Counted from the stretch's first letter, positions 19,107 through 29,111 are shown. The stretch is DNA of 64,000 bases from Mesonia mobilis DSM 19841 (GCF_000423405.1 NZ_AUHX01000005.1:124001-188000), one strand, 5' to 3'. Notes: generated from the letters alone by a model not told the origin. Made by a program: numbers and translations.

Positions 19107-19229
19107 ATACCTGCCTTTTTCCTCTACTTTTCCTTTATTTTTCTTTTACTCCTTTGCCCTGCCGTTTATCGCATTTTCTATGTTATCGATAAAGTGTGTT
19201 TCATGGAGGTATCTAGGGAGTATCGTGGG

Positions 19230-19905
19230 GGTTGATTAGGGGTTTTTAGGTTGTAGGTTGTAGGTGTTAGGTGTTGGGGAGGTTTTTAGTTTTTAGTGTT
19301 CAGTTGGCAGGGTTTAGGTTGTAGGTTGTAAAATGTAGCATGTATATTGTAGTGGTTGGGAGTTGGAAGGGTTTAGTGTTCAGTTGGCAGTGGGCAGTGG
19401 GCAGGGTTTAGTGGGGAGTTTGATGAAGTTGAAGTCGAAACTGAATTCGAAATTGAAATTGAGAGATTCCTCCTTCGTCGGAATGACAGTCTTTCGTTGA
19501 TCCTTCGGCGGGCTCAAGACTTGGCGGTGTTCAGTGTTCAGTAGGCAGGGTTTAGGTTGTAGATTGTAGATTGTAGGTTGTAGTGGTTGGGAGATGATCC
19601 TTCGGCAAGCTCAGGGTGACAGTGGGAAGTGGGGAGTTTGATGAAGTTGAAGTCGAAACTGAATTCGAAATCGAAATTGAGAGATTCCTCCTTCGTCGGA
19701 ATGACAGCTTGTAGTGGGGAATTTTTAGTGGTTAGGTTGTAGAGAGTATAATGTAGACTGTAAAATGTAGTGGTTGGGAGTTGTCCTTCGGCAGGCTCAG
19801 GGTGACTTTTAGAAGCAGGAAGCAAGAAACACGAGACAGGATGAAGTTGATCCTTCGACAAGCTCAGGGTGACAGTGGGGAGTTTGTAGATTGTAGACTG
19901 TACGG
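19230..19905. repeat. Left repeat block (heptamers, hexamers, GAGAT/TGAC hairpins)
   Basis: About 700 bases without a gene. It is built from degenerate 7-mers (TTGTAGA/TTGTAGG, CAGTTGG-like), degenerate 6-mers (GAAGTT, GAAGTC, GAAACT, GAATTC runs at about 19428-19460 and 19643-19680), and short hairpin elements: GAGATTCC..GGAATGACAG at 19460 and 19681, and CCTTCGGCAGGCTCAGGGTGAC-type copies (shortened here) near 19499, 19596, 19785 and 19852. An internal duplication places two copies of one unit at about 19415 and 19630. The same block recurs at 39.9-40.05 kb. Open frames inside it look spurious. Confidence 0.85.
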
Positions 19906-20136
19906 TTAGAGTTTTTTGAGGAGGGGAGCGATGATGAAGAAGAAGACGACTATGCCTATAAAAAAATTAATGATGTCGTGGTTTTCATATCCGGGTTCGG
20001 GAGGGTTGGGACCATGGAGGTATTCTTTGAAGGTATATTTTTTGCGTCTGGCAATCGATCGCCACAAAGTGCCCTATAGCCAACGGGTGGTGCCTCCTAT
20101 AAAATTGAAAAAAAAACTAATAAAATGATGATTCAT
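19906..20136 (-). pseudogene. Small two-span membrane protein, interrupted by an amber stop
   Basis: On the minus strand a 77-codon frame starts at ATG 20136 and ends at TAA 19906-19908, with one in-frame TAG at codon 21 (20074-20076). The first 20 codons give a hydrophobic helix (HFISFFFNFIGGTTRW); after the stop come a basic segment (RRKKYTFKEYLHGP) and a second hydrophobic helix (NFFIGIVVFFFIIAPLL). The protein-like composition on both sides of the stop indicates a real gene with one nonsense change. It follows the preceding gene remnant by 5 bases. Family unknown. Confidence 0.6.
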
Positions 20137-20141
20137 TTGTT

Positions 20142-20427
20142 CTATGATTTAATTTGTGTCTGCTCTTCCCGACTATTTTCCTGTTGAGGCTCGCTTGGTT
20201 TTGTTTCTAAGCCTAGCTTTTGGCTTAGCTCCACTCCTATTTCTTGATTGAGTTTCCCACCTTTTATCAGGTTGACCCATGCTCATCCACATTGGTGATG
20301 GGTTTCTTGGCCTTTAATGGTTTCAAAATATTAATAATGTTTTCTTTTTCATTATAAATACCTATAAGCTTACAACTTCAACTATTCCTTTCGTAAAGAA
20401 AACTTGATCTGCTAAATTTAATTTTAT
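20142..20427 (-). pseudogene. Frameshifted remnant of a small gene, family unknown
   Basis: Three in-order pieces of minus-strand frames read as one protein: a first piece with ADQVFFTKGIVEVVSL, a second with IGIYNEKENIINILKPLK and ITNVDEHG, and a third with VNLIKGGKLNQEIGVELS ending at TAG 20142-20144. Two frame changes join them (near 20373 and 20281). The first piece begins at ATA 20427 where an ATG may have stood, and a TATATTTG box (20432-20439, minus strand) lies just upstream. I infer a decayed gene cotranscribed with the small membrane protein. I do not recognise it. Confidence 0.5.
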
Positions 20428-20431
20428 ACTA

Positions 20432-20459
20432 CAAATATAAAAATTACAGTACATATCAA
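20432..20459 (-). promoter_or_regulatory. Possible promoter of the decayed gene pair
   Basis: On the minus strand, TTG (20459-20457), 17 bases, then TATATTTG (20439-20432), matching the TAnnTTTG -7 consensus. It points toward the remnant starting at 20427. Confidence 0.4.
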
Positions 20460-20551
20460 TTACAGTTAGATTTTAAAGACCTATTTTTTTATATTTACAA
20501 TTTATAAGTTGAAACTAAATTTCATTTCCTAGAGAAGATACCAAAAACTTC

Positions 20552-22927
20552 ATGAATAAAAAAGACCTTACCGAAAGGGATATCTGTACCAAATTTATTA
20601 ATCCAGCTATACAGAAAGCAGGCTGGGACATTCGTAAACAAGTACGGGAAGAGGTCTTTTTTACTGACTGACGTATTATCGTACAGGGAAATTTACATAC
20701 TCGCGGTAAAAGAAAACGAGCAGATTATATTTTATATCATAAGCCCAATACCCCACTTGCAATTATTGAGGCTAAAGATAATAATAGTCCCGTCGGAGCC
20801 GGGATGCAACAAGCTTTAGAATATGCTGATATTTTACAGATTCCGTTTGTGTTTACCTCTAATGGCGATTCGTTTGTTTTTCACGATAAAACTGGTTTAT
20901 ACGGTAACGTGGAAACCGAACTCCCAATGGATGAATTCCCTTCTCCGGAATTCTTATGGGAACTTTATCTGAAGTATAAAAATATTGATACCCCAGAGGC
21001 TTTAGAGGTTGTAGAACAGGATTATTATGTAGACATCAGCGGAATGAGTCCGCGCTATTATCAACAAAATGCCGTGAACAGAACCGTTGAGGCCATTGCA
21101 AAAAAACAGGATCGTATTTTATTAGTTATGGCTACCGGTACGGGTAAAACTTATACCGCTTTTAATATTATTTGGCGGCTCTGGAAAGGACAGATTAAAA
21201 AACGTATTCTTTTTCTTGCTGATAGAAATGCATTATTGACCCAAACCAAAAATGGAGATTTCTCCCCTTTTGGAAGTGAAATTATGCACATCATCAAGAA
21301 TCGAAAAATTGATAAATCCTATCAAATTTACTTTGCCCTTTATCAAGGATTGACGGGTAATGAAGAATCTAAAAACGCTTATAAAGAATTTAGTCGTGAT
21401 TTCTTCGACCTTGTGGTTATAGACGAATGTCACCGTGGTAGTGCTTCAGAGGCTTCTGCGTGGCGGGAGGTACTTGATTATTTTAGTGCTGCTACTTAAA
21501 TAGGTTTAACTGCTACGCCTAAAGAGACAAAAGATATTTCCAACATCGCCTATTTTGGAGAACCCGTTTACACCTATTCGCTGAAACAAGGTATTGATGA
21601 TGGCTTTCTGGCTCCTTACAAAGTAATACGAATCAGCACTACCGTTGATGAAGGCTGGCGACCTACCCAAGGCTTAAAAGATAAATACGGCAATGAGATT
21701 GAAGATCGCATATATAACCTTAAGGACTACGACCGTACGTTGGCTATTGACGAACGAACCCAGTTAGTTGCTCAAAAAATTACCGAATATCTTAAAGGAA
21801 CTGATCGTTTTGCAAAAACCATAGTTTTCTGTACCGATATCGATCACGCCAACCGAATGCGCATAGCGCTTATTAATGAGAATGCAGATTTGGTCGCTAA
21901 GCATCAACATTATGTAGTAAAAATTACAGGAGATGATGAAATAGGTAAGCGCGAGCTCGACAACTTTACTGATGTTGAAGAACGCTTTCCCGTTATTGCC
22001 ACCACCTCAAAAATGCTGACCACCGGTATAGATACCAAAATGGTTAAGGTGGTAGTACTTGAAGCTAATATAGGTTCGATGACCGAATTTAAACAGATCA
22101 TCGGTCGGGGTACACATATTCGGGAGGCTGAGGGCAAAGTCTTTTTTTCGATTATGGATTTTAGAAAAGCGACCAATCATTTTGCAGATCCTGACTTCGA
22201 TGGTGATCCTGTACAAATCTACGAACCAGAACCTGATGCCCCTATTGTACCGCCAGATGATGAGGATACCCCCATTATAGACGGGGATTGGCCAGATATT
22301 GATGAGCCCGATTATCCTGCAGGAGACCCGCCTGATATTGATATCGACGGTATACCTGATACTCCTAAGAAGTTTTATGTAAACAACGTAAAAGTAAGTG
22401 TAGCGCACGAACGGGTTCAATACTACGGCAAAGATGGTAAGCTAATCACTGAGTCTTTAAAAGATTACACCAAAGAAAACCTAACCAAACAATTTGCTTC
22501 TCTTGATGATTTTTTACTCCGCTGGAACAGTACCGAAAAGAAAGACGAATTATTCAGGGAATTAGCAGAGCATGGGGTGCTTTTGGAAGCCTTGCGTGAG
22601 GAGGTAGGTAAAGATCTGGATGATTTTGACCTTATATGCCACATCGCTTTTGATCAACCACCATTAACTCGAAGAGAGCGAGCAGATAATGTACGTAAGC
22701 GTAACTATTTCGCAAAATATTCAGGTATTGCTCAACAAGTGTTAGATAGTCTTCTCGTAAAATATGAATATGAAGGTATCACCTCTATAGAACAAGGTTC
22801 TGTACTCAAAGTAAAGCCCCTAAATGAATTGGGCTCTCCTGTAGAGTTAGTGCGTGCTTTTGGAAATCACAAAGACTTTGAAAAAGCCATTCAAGAATTA
22901 GAAAAAGAAATTTATAATATTGCTTAA
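20552..22927 (+). pseudogene. hsdR: Type I restriction subunit HsdR with two in-frame stops
   Basis: A single 792-codon frame runs from ATG 20552 to TAA 22925-22927, broken only by TGA at codon 40 (20669-20671) and TAA at codon 316 (21497-21499); no frameshift is needed. Codon 40 falls where HsdR proteins have Gly in TDGRIIV, so GGA to TGA is likely; codon 316 falls where Gln precedes IGLTATP, so CAA to TAA. Visible domains: HSDR_N nuclease (IIEAKDNN), helicase Walker A ATGTGKT, DECH-type box DECHRGS, GLTATP, and motif VI IGRGTH in the second half. As written it cannot make full-length HsdR. It abuts the next gene. Confidence 0.9.
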
Positions 22928-24424
22928 TTGAATATTCTTCATAAAATAGCACAGCCTGAAGGGAGACGTCTTGAACTTAAAGAAGTGATGCCCACTAAAG
23001 CCGAATTTGCAAAAACAATTATTTCGTTTGCAAACGATGCCGGGGGTGAATTATTTATTGGTGTAAAGAACAATCCTAGAAAAATTACAGGATTTCAACA
23101 AACCCAATTAGATACCATTGAAAACCAAATTAGTAATATTATTCATGATCAATGTCGGCCTACTATTCTACCTGAAATAGATTTTATTGAACATCATGAC
23201 ACCTATATTCTTAGAGTTTATATCCATAAAGGAAACCAACCTCCCTATTTTATTGCTTCCAAAGGAAAAGAAAATGGCACTTATATTAGAGTTGGCTCTT
23301 CCAATAGAGTCGCCAATAATCAAATACTACAAGAATTAGAAAGACAGGGGCAACAAATATCTTTTGATTCAGAAGTGTATTTTAAAAAAAGTTATCAAGA
23401 GTTACGTATAGAGACCTTTAAGGAGTTTTTCAAGGAAAAGACGGGTGAAAATTTGAGGCTTCAAATTCTAAAAAAATTAGCTCTTGTGAAACAAGAACAA
23501 GGGCAATTATTGCCTACGCATGCCTTACTTTTACTAGCCGAAGATCAAGCTCGTGAACAATTTTTCCCTAATGCTAAAATTGAGTGTGCGCTTTTTAAAG
23601 GGGTGGTTCCCGGTACTTTTATAGACCAAAAATCTATTCAAACTAGTATCGCTTTACAGCCAGAATTAGCTTATCAATTCATCTTGCGTCATATCTCCCA
23701 AGGCACCAAAGATTATGAGGGAGTATATAGAAACGATCGTTGGGAATACCCTATAGTTGCTATTAGAGAAGTTATTAGAAACGCTGTGATCCATAGAGAT
23801 TACTCGCTTACAGGAAAAGATATTAAAATTGCTATTTTTGATGATAAGTTAGAAATAACGAGCCCCGGAAAATTATTATCCACGATTGATTTTGACGACA
23901 TGGACGCCGGACAATCTGATGTGAGAAATAAAGTCTTAGCCCCTGTATTTAAACGTTTAGGAATTATTGAACAATGGGGTAATGGCCTACAATTAATAGC
24001 TGATGATTTAAAACGGTACCCTGAAATAGACCTCCAATGGAAAGAACCCGGCATAGCGTTCCGAGTGTCTTTTATAAAAGCAAATTATCAACAAGAGCAG
24101 GAGTTACAGCAGGAGTTACAGCAAGAGTTACAGCAAGAGTTACAGCAAGAGTTACAGCAAGAGTTACAGCAAGAGTTACAGCAAGAGTCCTTGTATACTA
24201 AAATATTGCTAATTCTAAAAGAAAAAACATCTTCAAAGAAAGAAATCTCTGTTACGTTAAATCAAAAATCAATATCCAGTCAATTGAATATTATTTCTAA
24301 TAAACTAATTGAAGACCTATTAATAGAACGGACAATACCTGATAAGCCTAGTAGTTCTAAACAACAATATAAAATAACAGAGAAAGGAATTGTATTTTTG
24401 CAACTGCTTAATAAAAATAAATAA
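22928..24424 (+). CDS. AlbA_2 (Schlafen-like) / HATPase regulator inside the RM operon
   Basis: A 498-residue protein of the COG2865 type. Residues about 14-125 form an AlbA_2 (Schlafen-like) domain (LELKEVMPTK, FANDAGGELFIGV); residues about 265-370 an HATPase_c_4 domain (IREVIRNAVIHRDYS, DDKLEITSPGKL, RLGIIEQWGNGL); the C-terminus (about 415-495) a winged HTH. Between them is a 7-copy ELQQ repeat. Translation must start at TTG 22928, immediately after the hsdR stop, since the family match begins there. Such genes often sit inside type I RM loci and have been suggested to regulate them; some Schlafen-like proteins act on RNA. The frame is intact although hsdR and hsdS are broken. Confidence 0.85.
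   Translation: MNILHKIAQPEGRRLELKEVMPTKAEFAKTIISFANDAGGELFIGVKNNPRKITGFQQTQLDTIENQISNIIHDQCRPTILPEIDFIEHHDTYILRVYIHKGNQPPYFIASKGKENGTYIRVGSSNRVANNQILQELERQGQQISFDSEVYFKKSYQELRIETFKEFFKEKTGENLRLQILKKLALVKQEQGQLLPTHALLLLAEDQAREQFFPNAKIECALFKGVVPGTFIDQKSIQTSIALQPELAYQFILRHISQGTKDYEGVYRNDRWEYPIVAIREVIRNAVIHRDYSLTGKDIKIAIFDDKLEITSPGKLLSTIDFDDMDAGQSDVRNKVLAPVFKRLGIIEQWGNGLQLIADDLKRYPEIDLQWKEPGIAFRVSFIKANYQQEQELQQELQQELQQELQQELQQELQQELQQESLYTKILLILKEKTSSKKEISVTLNQKSISSQLNIISNKLIEDLLIERTIPDKPSSSKQQYKITEKGIVFLQLLNKNK
24101..24184 (+). repeat. In-frame 12-nt tandem repeat (7 copies) encoding ELQQ
   Basis: Seven copies of GAGTTACAGCAA (first copy ends in CAG) with almost no substitutions, plus partial units on both sides. 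Each unit adds Glu-Leu-Gln-Gln, giving a hydrophilic coiled-coil or hinge between the ATPase-like and winged-helix domains. Copy-number change would keep the frame. Confidence 0.95.
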
Positions 24425-25855
24425 ATGAGTAACATCACTTCAAATATAAAATCCATCCGCGATATTATGCGTAAAGACACCGGTGTTGACGGTGACGCAC
24501 AGCGTATTTCACAAATGGTATGGATGCTTTTTATGAAGATTTTTGCCGATAAGGAAGAAGAATGGGAAATTACAATTGATAACTACGAAAGCCCTATTCC
24601 GGAAAAGCTTAAATGGCAAAACTGGGCAGCTGATGAAGAAGGGTTGACTGGAGACCAGTTGATGGACTTTATCGATAATGAGCTGTTTCCCGTTCTTAAA
24701 GATCTGGATATTACCATTAGCCCACAGGCTAATATCATTCGTTCGGTATTTGAGGACACCTATAATTATATGAAAAACGGAACCCTGTTCCGTCAGGTGA
24801 TCAATACCATTAATCAGATTGACTTTAACAGCTCTACAGACCGCCACCTTTTTAATGATATTTACGAGACCATTTTAAAAGAGCTACAGTCTGCCGGTTC
24901 TTCTGGGGAATATTATACCCCCCGTGCTGTAACCCAATTTATGGTAGATATGATAGATCCTCAACTGGGTGAGACCATTCTAGACCCCGCTTGTGGTACT
25001 GGTGGTTTTTTGACATGTAGTATTGATCATATCCGTAAGCAGGTGAATACCCCACAAGACCGTGACAAATTGCAAAACTCGATTCGTGGTATTGAGAAGA
25101 AACCCCTACCCCATTTACTGTGTACGACCAACCTGATGTTACACGGTTTTGACTTGCCCGCAGTTCGTAGGGATAACTTACTGAGTAAACCCTATAGCGA
25201 TTGGGGAGCCAAAGATAAAGTAGATATCATCTTGAGCAATCCCCCTTTTGGCGGTGTTGAAGAAGACGGTACCGAAACCAACTTCCCTCAAAAGTTTAGA
25301 ACCAAAGAAACCGCGGACTTATTCTTAGCTTTAATTATACGATTGCTTAAAGACGGTGGGCGCGCGGCAGTGGTTTTACCTGACGGAACCTTATTTGGTG
25401 AAGGTGTAAAAACGCGGGTTAAAGAAGAACTGTTGGCGAAGTGTAATCTGCATACTATTGTGCGTTTGCCTAACGGGGTTTTTAATCCCTATACCGGTAT
25501 CAATACCAACTTGTTATTCTTTGAAAAAGGTAGACCTACTAAGGAGATTTGGTATTATGAGCATCCCTATCCCGAAGGCGTAAAGAGTTATAATAAAACC
25601 AAGCCTATTAACATCAAGGAATTTGACGCTGAAAAAGACTGGTGGAAAAAGCGAAAAGGTTCACCACTTGCGTGGAAAATTACCTTAGATGAGATCAAGG
25701 CGAAAAACTATAACCTAGATTTTAAAAACCCGCATGAAGAAGTAGATTCTTTAGAGGCACCAAAGGTAATTCTAGAAAAGTACCGTAAAACGGAAGCTAA
25801 AATTACTAGCATACAGGATGAGATTGTTAAAGTACTAACCGAAGCTTTACAATAG
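24425..25855 (+). CDS. hsdM: Type I DNA methyltransferase subunit HsdM
   Basis: N6-adenine methyltransferase subunit of a type I system. The 476-residue product has the N-terminal HsdM helical domain (about 5-130), the SAM motif DPACGTGG at 187-194, and the catalytic NPPF at 272-275. Length and motifs are complete. It starts at the base after the stop of the AlbA_2 gene, and its stop is directly followed by the hsdS ATG. With hsdS broken it would lack its usual specificity partner unless the C-terminal hsdS fragment or a second copy elsewhere serves. Confidence 0.95.
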   Translation: MSNITSNIKSIRDIMRKDTGVDGDAQRISQMVWMLFMKIFADKEEEWEITIDNYESPIPEKLKWQNWAADEEGLTGDQLMDFIDNELFPVLKDLDITISPQANIIRSVFEDTYNYMKNGTLFRQVINTINQIDFNSSTDRHLFNDIYETILKELQSAGSSGEYYTPRAVTQFMVDMIDPQLGETILDPACGTGGFLTCSIDHIRKQVNTPQDRDKLQNSIRGIEKKPLPHLLCTTNLMLHGFDLPAVRRDNLLSKPYSDWGAKDKVDIILSNPPFGGVEEDGTETNFPQKFRTKETADLFLALIIRLLKDGGRAAVVLPDGTLFGEGVKTRVKEELLAKCNLHTIVRLPNGVFNPYTGINTNLLFFEKGRPTKEIWYYEHPYPEGVKSYNKTKPINIKEFDAEKDWWKKRKGSPLAWKITLDEIKAKNYNLDFKNPHEEVDSLEAPKVILEKYRKTEAKITSIQDEIVKVLTEALQ

Positions 25856-27684
25856 ATGCAGTTACTCAAACACTTTCATAAGCTCAGCATTCATCCTAAA
25901 AATGCCAATGCCCTTAAAGGGCTGATTCTCCAGTTAGCGGTACAAGGAAAATTAACAGCAGACTGGAGAAAAGAAAATCCAGAACTTATCAGCGGTTTGA
26001 ACTCAGCTGAAAGGCTTAAAAAATCGATTAAGGCTGAAAAAATAACACTAATTAAAAAGAAATTAATTAGAAATATTAAAACATCTGCTTTTAGAAAAAA
26101 TGACTATTACATAGATACACCTGAAAATTGGGAATGGATATAATAGGAGAGCTTGGAGCTATATTTAATGGCAACAGTGTAAATAAAAGCGTTAAGCAAG
26201 CTAAGTATGAAGGCCTTGATAATGGCTATCCATATTTAGGAACTAAAGATATTGGTTATGGTTTTGAGTCTATAAACTATGAAAATGGAGTAAAAATACC
26301 CAAAAATGAAGATAAATTTAAAGTCGCTCATAAAGGTGCTGTGCTAATTTGTTCTGAAGGCGGAAGCGCAGGAAAGAAATGTGGTATTGTAAATAAAGAT
26401 GTATGCTTTGGGAATAAGTTATATGCTATTGAGCCATTTTAAAACATCGAACCTACCTTTCTCCTATCGCTATATCTAACCCCTAAATTTTTTGAACAGT
26501 TTCAGTCTCAAATGACTGGAATAATTGGTGGAGTTTCAATATCAAGATTTTGTGATATTGCTGTTCCTTTGCCTTCTTTAGAAGAACAAAAAGAAATTGT
26601 TCGAGTTGTCGAAATCCTTTTTAAAGAAGTGGAGCAATTGGAAACTCTCACACACAAGCGTATTCAACTTAAACAAGATTATGTTGCTTCGGCTTTACAT
26701 CATTTGGCCACTCAAAGCACGCAAACAGCCTGGCAAGAGTTGACTCCGCACTTCTCAACTTTTTTTGATGATGTCACCAACATTAAAAAACTACGGGAAA
26801 CTATTTTACAATTGGCCGTACAAGGTAAACTCACTGCAGATTGGCGCGCCCGTCACCCTAAGCTTGTTTCTGGAGAACATCACGCAAGTGAGCTTTTAAA
26901 ACGTATAAAATCAGAAAGAAATAAATTAATAGCAGAAAAGAAATTAAAGAAAACAAGGGAAAAAGGTAATATTTTAGAAGACGAATTTAATTTGGATTTG
27001 CCAGATTCTTGGACAAAAGCTAAAACAGTCGATTTAGGCTTTATCACAAAACTTGCTGGTTTTGAGTATTCTAAATATATAAATCTTCAAGATGTAGGAG
27101 AAGTTCCTGTTATTAGAGCTCAAAATGTAAAACCAAACAGAATTGACGAAACTAAATTAAAATATATTGATTTAGAAACATCAAAATTGTTGAGTCGTTG
27201 TGAGTTAGTTAAAGAATCATTGCTAATTACGTTCATTGGTGCTGGAATTGGTGAAGTAGCTGTGTTTAGAAAAAAGAAAAGATGGCACTTAGCACCTAAT
27301 GTTGCTAAATTAGAACCTTTCAATGAGTTTAATCATAATCTAGAAATTGATTACTTATTGTTTTATTTACTTTCCCCAATTGGTCGAAAAGAACTTTTCA
27401 AGCATATTAAATCCACAGCGCAACCAAGTCTTTCTATGGGAACTATTAGAGATATAATAGTATGTCTTCCACCACTAGAAGAACAAAAAGCCATTGTAGA
27501 AAAAGTAAATGTTTTGATGGGTCTTTGTGATGCATTAGAACAGGAGGTACAAACTGGTGAAGAACAACTAGAGCAATTGATGGAGAGTGTGTTGAGGGAG
27601 GTTTTTGAGGGTAGGCAAGAAGACAAGCAAGATACTTTACCTATGGCTGCGGAGCCGGAGAATAATTATGAGTATAAAAACTAA
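25856..27684 (+). pseudogene. hsdS: Type I specificity subunit HsdS, broken in the first recognition domain
   Basis: The gene has the normal two-TRD plan of HsdS, with a conserved repeat [15 protein letters not shown] near the start and again mid-gene (about 26808-26853). A frame change near 26140 (after PENWEWI) and an in-frame TAA at 26440-26442 (after LYAIEPF) split the first TRD into three pieces. The downstream piece (from about 26443; first ATG 26512) is open to 27684 and holds the end of TRD1 (PLPSLEEQKEIV) and all of TRD2 (ending PPLEEQKAIVEKV). Half-size HsdS proteins can sometimes dimerise, so the 3' piece might retain function; this is speculation. Confidence 0.9.
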
Positions 27685-27698
27685 TAGGTCTAAACAGA

Positions 27699-28649
27699 AT
27701 GTTAAACTGGCTAACCAAAATATTTGCTAAAAAATCCAATGAAGCAGCGAGCAAGAATACCACGGAAGAAACAATTGAGTACACAGACTTTGATTATGAA
27801 TCTCTTTGCGAACTTTATTATAAAAATAAATGGTTACGTCAGGAAGCGAATAGCGAAGGTTTAAAGAATTTATGGTTAGAATATGATGATATTAATAGTA
27901 AGCAAATAATAGCTTCTTTAATTAATAATTTTAAATATGTAATACAAGAAGATGCTTCTTTATATGTGAGAAATACTTTAAGGAAATGTATTAAGAATTG
28001 GCAATTGAGTCCTGAAACTACACTCTTTATAGGTTTTCAAAAACACAAATATCCAGATGGTTCACAAATTATTTTGAATTTTATGAAGTCTATTCTTACA
28101 GAAATAAACCCTCTTTGGAAAGAACATAATTTATTACCTAATTTTCATTATGGTATTGATCGAATCAAAAAAGATGGCTTTCCGAGGGATGGCTTGAACT
28201 TGAAACAGATTGTTATAGTTGATGATTTTATTGGTACAGGTGGAACGGCAAAAAAAAATATTGAACATATTCAAAAATTAATAAATGATAAACAAAAAGA
28301 CTTTACTTTGAACTTGTTTTCCCTAGCTGCTATGAAATCTGGAATAAAAACTTTAGAACCTTTAAAAGTTCCAATGTCCACTTGTTATAAGTTAGAAAAA
28401 GCTACTAAAACTATCTGGCCATTTTATGAAAGAAAGAAGATAAAAAAAAGAATAATCAATATGGAAAAAATTCTTTATGAAGGAGTCGAACCCGAACAAC
28501 TTGAAAAATTCAGTCTTGGTTATGGTAAGTCAGAGGCTATCTATGCTTGGAATAGATTCAATTTACCAAATAATAATTCTCCAATATTTTGGTGGAATCG
28601 ATATAGTAATGGTAAATCGAGAAAACCTCTTTTTAATAGAATGCAATAG
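27699..28649 (+). CDS. Retron-associated phosphoribosyltransferase-like effector
   Basis: A 316-residue soluble protein. Residues 171-183 (IVIVDDFIGTGGT) are a clear PRPP-binding motif of the type I PRTase fold. The N-terminal 100 residues and the basic C-terminus (KKIKKRI) have no family I can name. It lies 3 bases upstream of a small winged-helix gene and then a retron RNA and reverse transcriptase; retrons with a PRTase plus a winged-helix protein are a known class (type III in the published classification, as I recall). I infer that this is the toxic effector held inactive by the RT-msDNA complex. It begins 14 bases after hsdS. Confidence 0.8.
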   Translation: MLNWLTKIFAKKSNEAASKNTTEETIEYTDFDYESLCELYYKNKWLRQEANSEGLKNLWLEYDDINSKQIIASLINNFKYVIQEDASLYVRNTLRKCIKNWQLSPETTLFIGFQKHKYPDGSQIILNFMKSILTEINPLWKEHNLLPNFHYGIDRIKKDGFPRDGLNLKQIVIVDDFIGTGGTAKKNIEHIQKLINDKQKDFTLNLFSLAAMKSGIKTLEPLKVPMSTCYKLEKATKTIWPFYERKKIKKRIINMEKILYEGVEPEQLEKFSLGYGKSEAIYAWNRFNLPNNNSPIFWWNRYSNGKSRKPLFNRMQ

Positions 28650-28652
28650 ACT

Positions 28653-28934
28653 ATGGAGAGGAGAGATTTCACAACGTATCTTTTAGCAACAGAAGAAACA
28701 TCATTTCGTATTTCTTATTTTAAAGAACTTTTTAATCCTAAAGATTTGGCAGAGATATTAGATTCACTTAGTGAGACAGGAATAGTTGAGGTTGATTGGG
28801 ATAAAAAGTTAATAATTAAAAAATTAGATGTAGAAAAGATTCTTATTTCAAAAAATAAGTTAAAAAGAAAAAAAAGTGAAAAGCCTTCATATATGAAGGC
28901 AGATCAAACCGAAATTAATAAACCATATATGTAA
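28653..28934 (+). CDS. Retron-associated winged-helix protein
   Basis: A 93-residue protein whose first 65 residues read as a winged HTH: helix pairs around FRISYFKELF and LAEILDSLSETGIV, then a beta wing (EVDWDKKLIIKKL). The Lys-rich tail follows. It starts 3 bases after the PRTase gene and ends 2 bases before the retron RNA region, so the three form one unit. Small winged-helix partners of this kind accompany PRTase and deoxyribosyltransferase retron effectors. It may bind msDNA or the effector; that is inferred. Confidence 0.75.
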   Translation: MERRDFTTYLLATEETSFRISYFKELFNPKDLAEILDSLSETGIVEVDWDKKLIIKKLDVEKILISKNKLKRKKSEKPSYMKADQTEINKPYM

Positions 28935-28936
28935 AA

Positions 28937-29111
28937 AAAGGGAAGAAGGATTAGTAAATGAGGCGAAGTCGCCTCAGGACAGTTAAGGCTGTTTTATCCA
29001 TTATGATGATTTGTTGGAACTGAAATCAGAAAAATGATTTCAGGTACAATAATTCATTATATTAAAATGGATCTCTATTTTATGAATTATTGTGTAATTC
29101 TTCTTCTCTTT
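28937..29111 (+). ncRNA. Retron msr-msd RNA
   Basis: Between the winged-helix gene and the RT gene the sequence folds as a retron ncRNA. The a1 (28937-28953) and a2 (29095-29111) arms form a 17-bp helix with two G-U wobbles. Inside are a 7-bp hairpin at 28959-28976 (TGAGGCG / CGCCTCA), a weaker one at 28977-28999, a 9-bp hairpin at 29020-29043 (CTGAAATCA / TGATTTCAG), and a long hairpin at 29046-29093 (ACAATAATTCAT / ATGAATTATTGT, then AAAAT/ATTTT), likely the msd template. The G at 28954, just after a1, is the candidate branching guanosine. The RT gene follows after 11 bases. Confidence 0.85.

Noticed and set aside
19538-19861. Minus-strand open frame of 107 codons in the left repeat block
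   Set aside because: It translates tandem hexamers and hairpin elements; the same words occur in non-coding blocks elsewhere, and composition is not protein-like.
19916-20128. Plus-strand open frame of 70 codons
   Set aside because: The opposite strand reads as a small membrane protein interrupted by one stop, which explains the sequence better.
20669-20671. Recoded TGA (Sec or Trp code) as an explanation for the interrupted genes
   Set aside because: All three stop codons interrupt genes in the island, and core genes end normally at each of them, so an altered code is not supported; no SECIS-like hairpin was evident after the TGA.
28959-28976. The short GC hairpin before the RT as a terminator of the winged-helix gene
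   Set aside because: No T run follows it, and it fits as an msr stem inside the longer a1/a2 fold.
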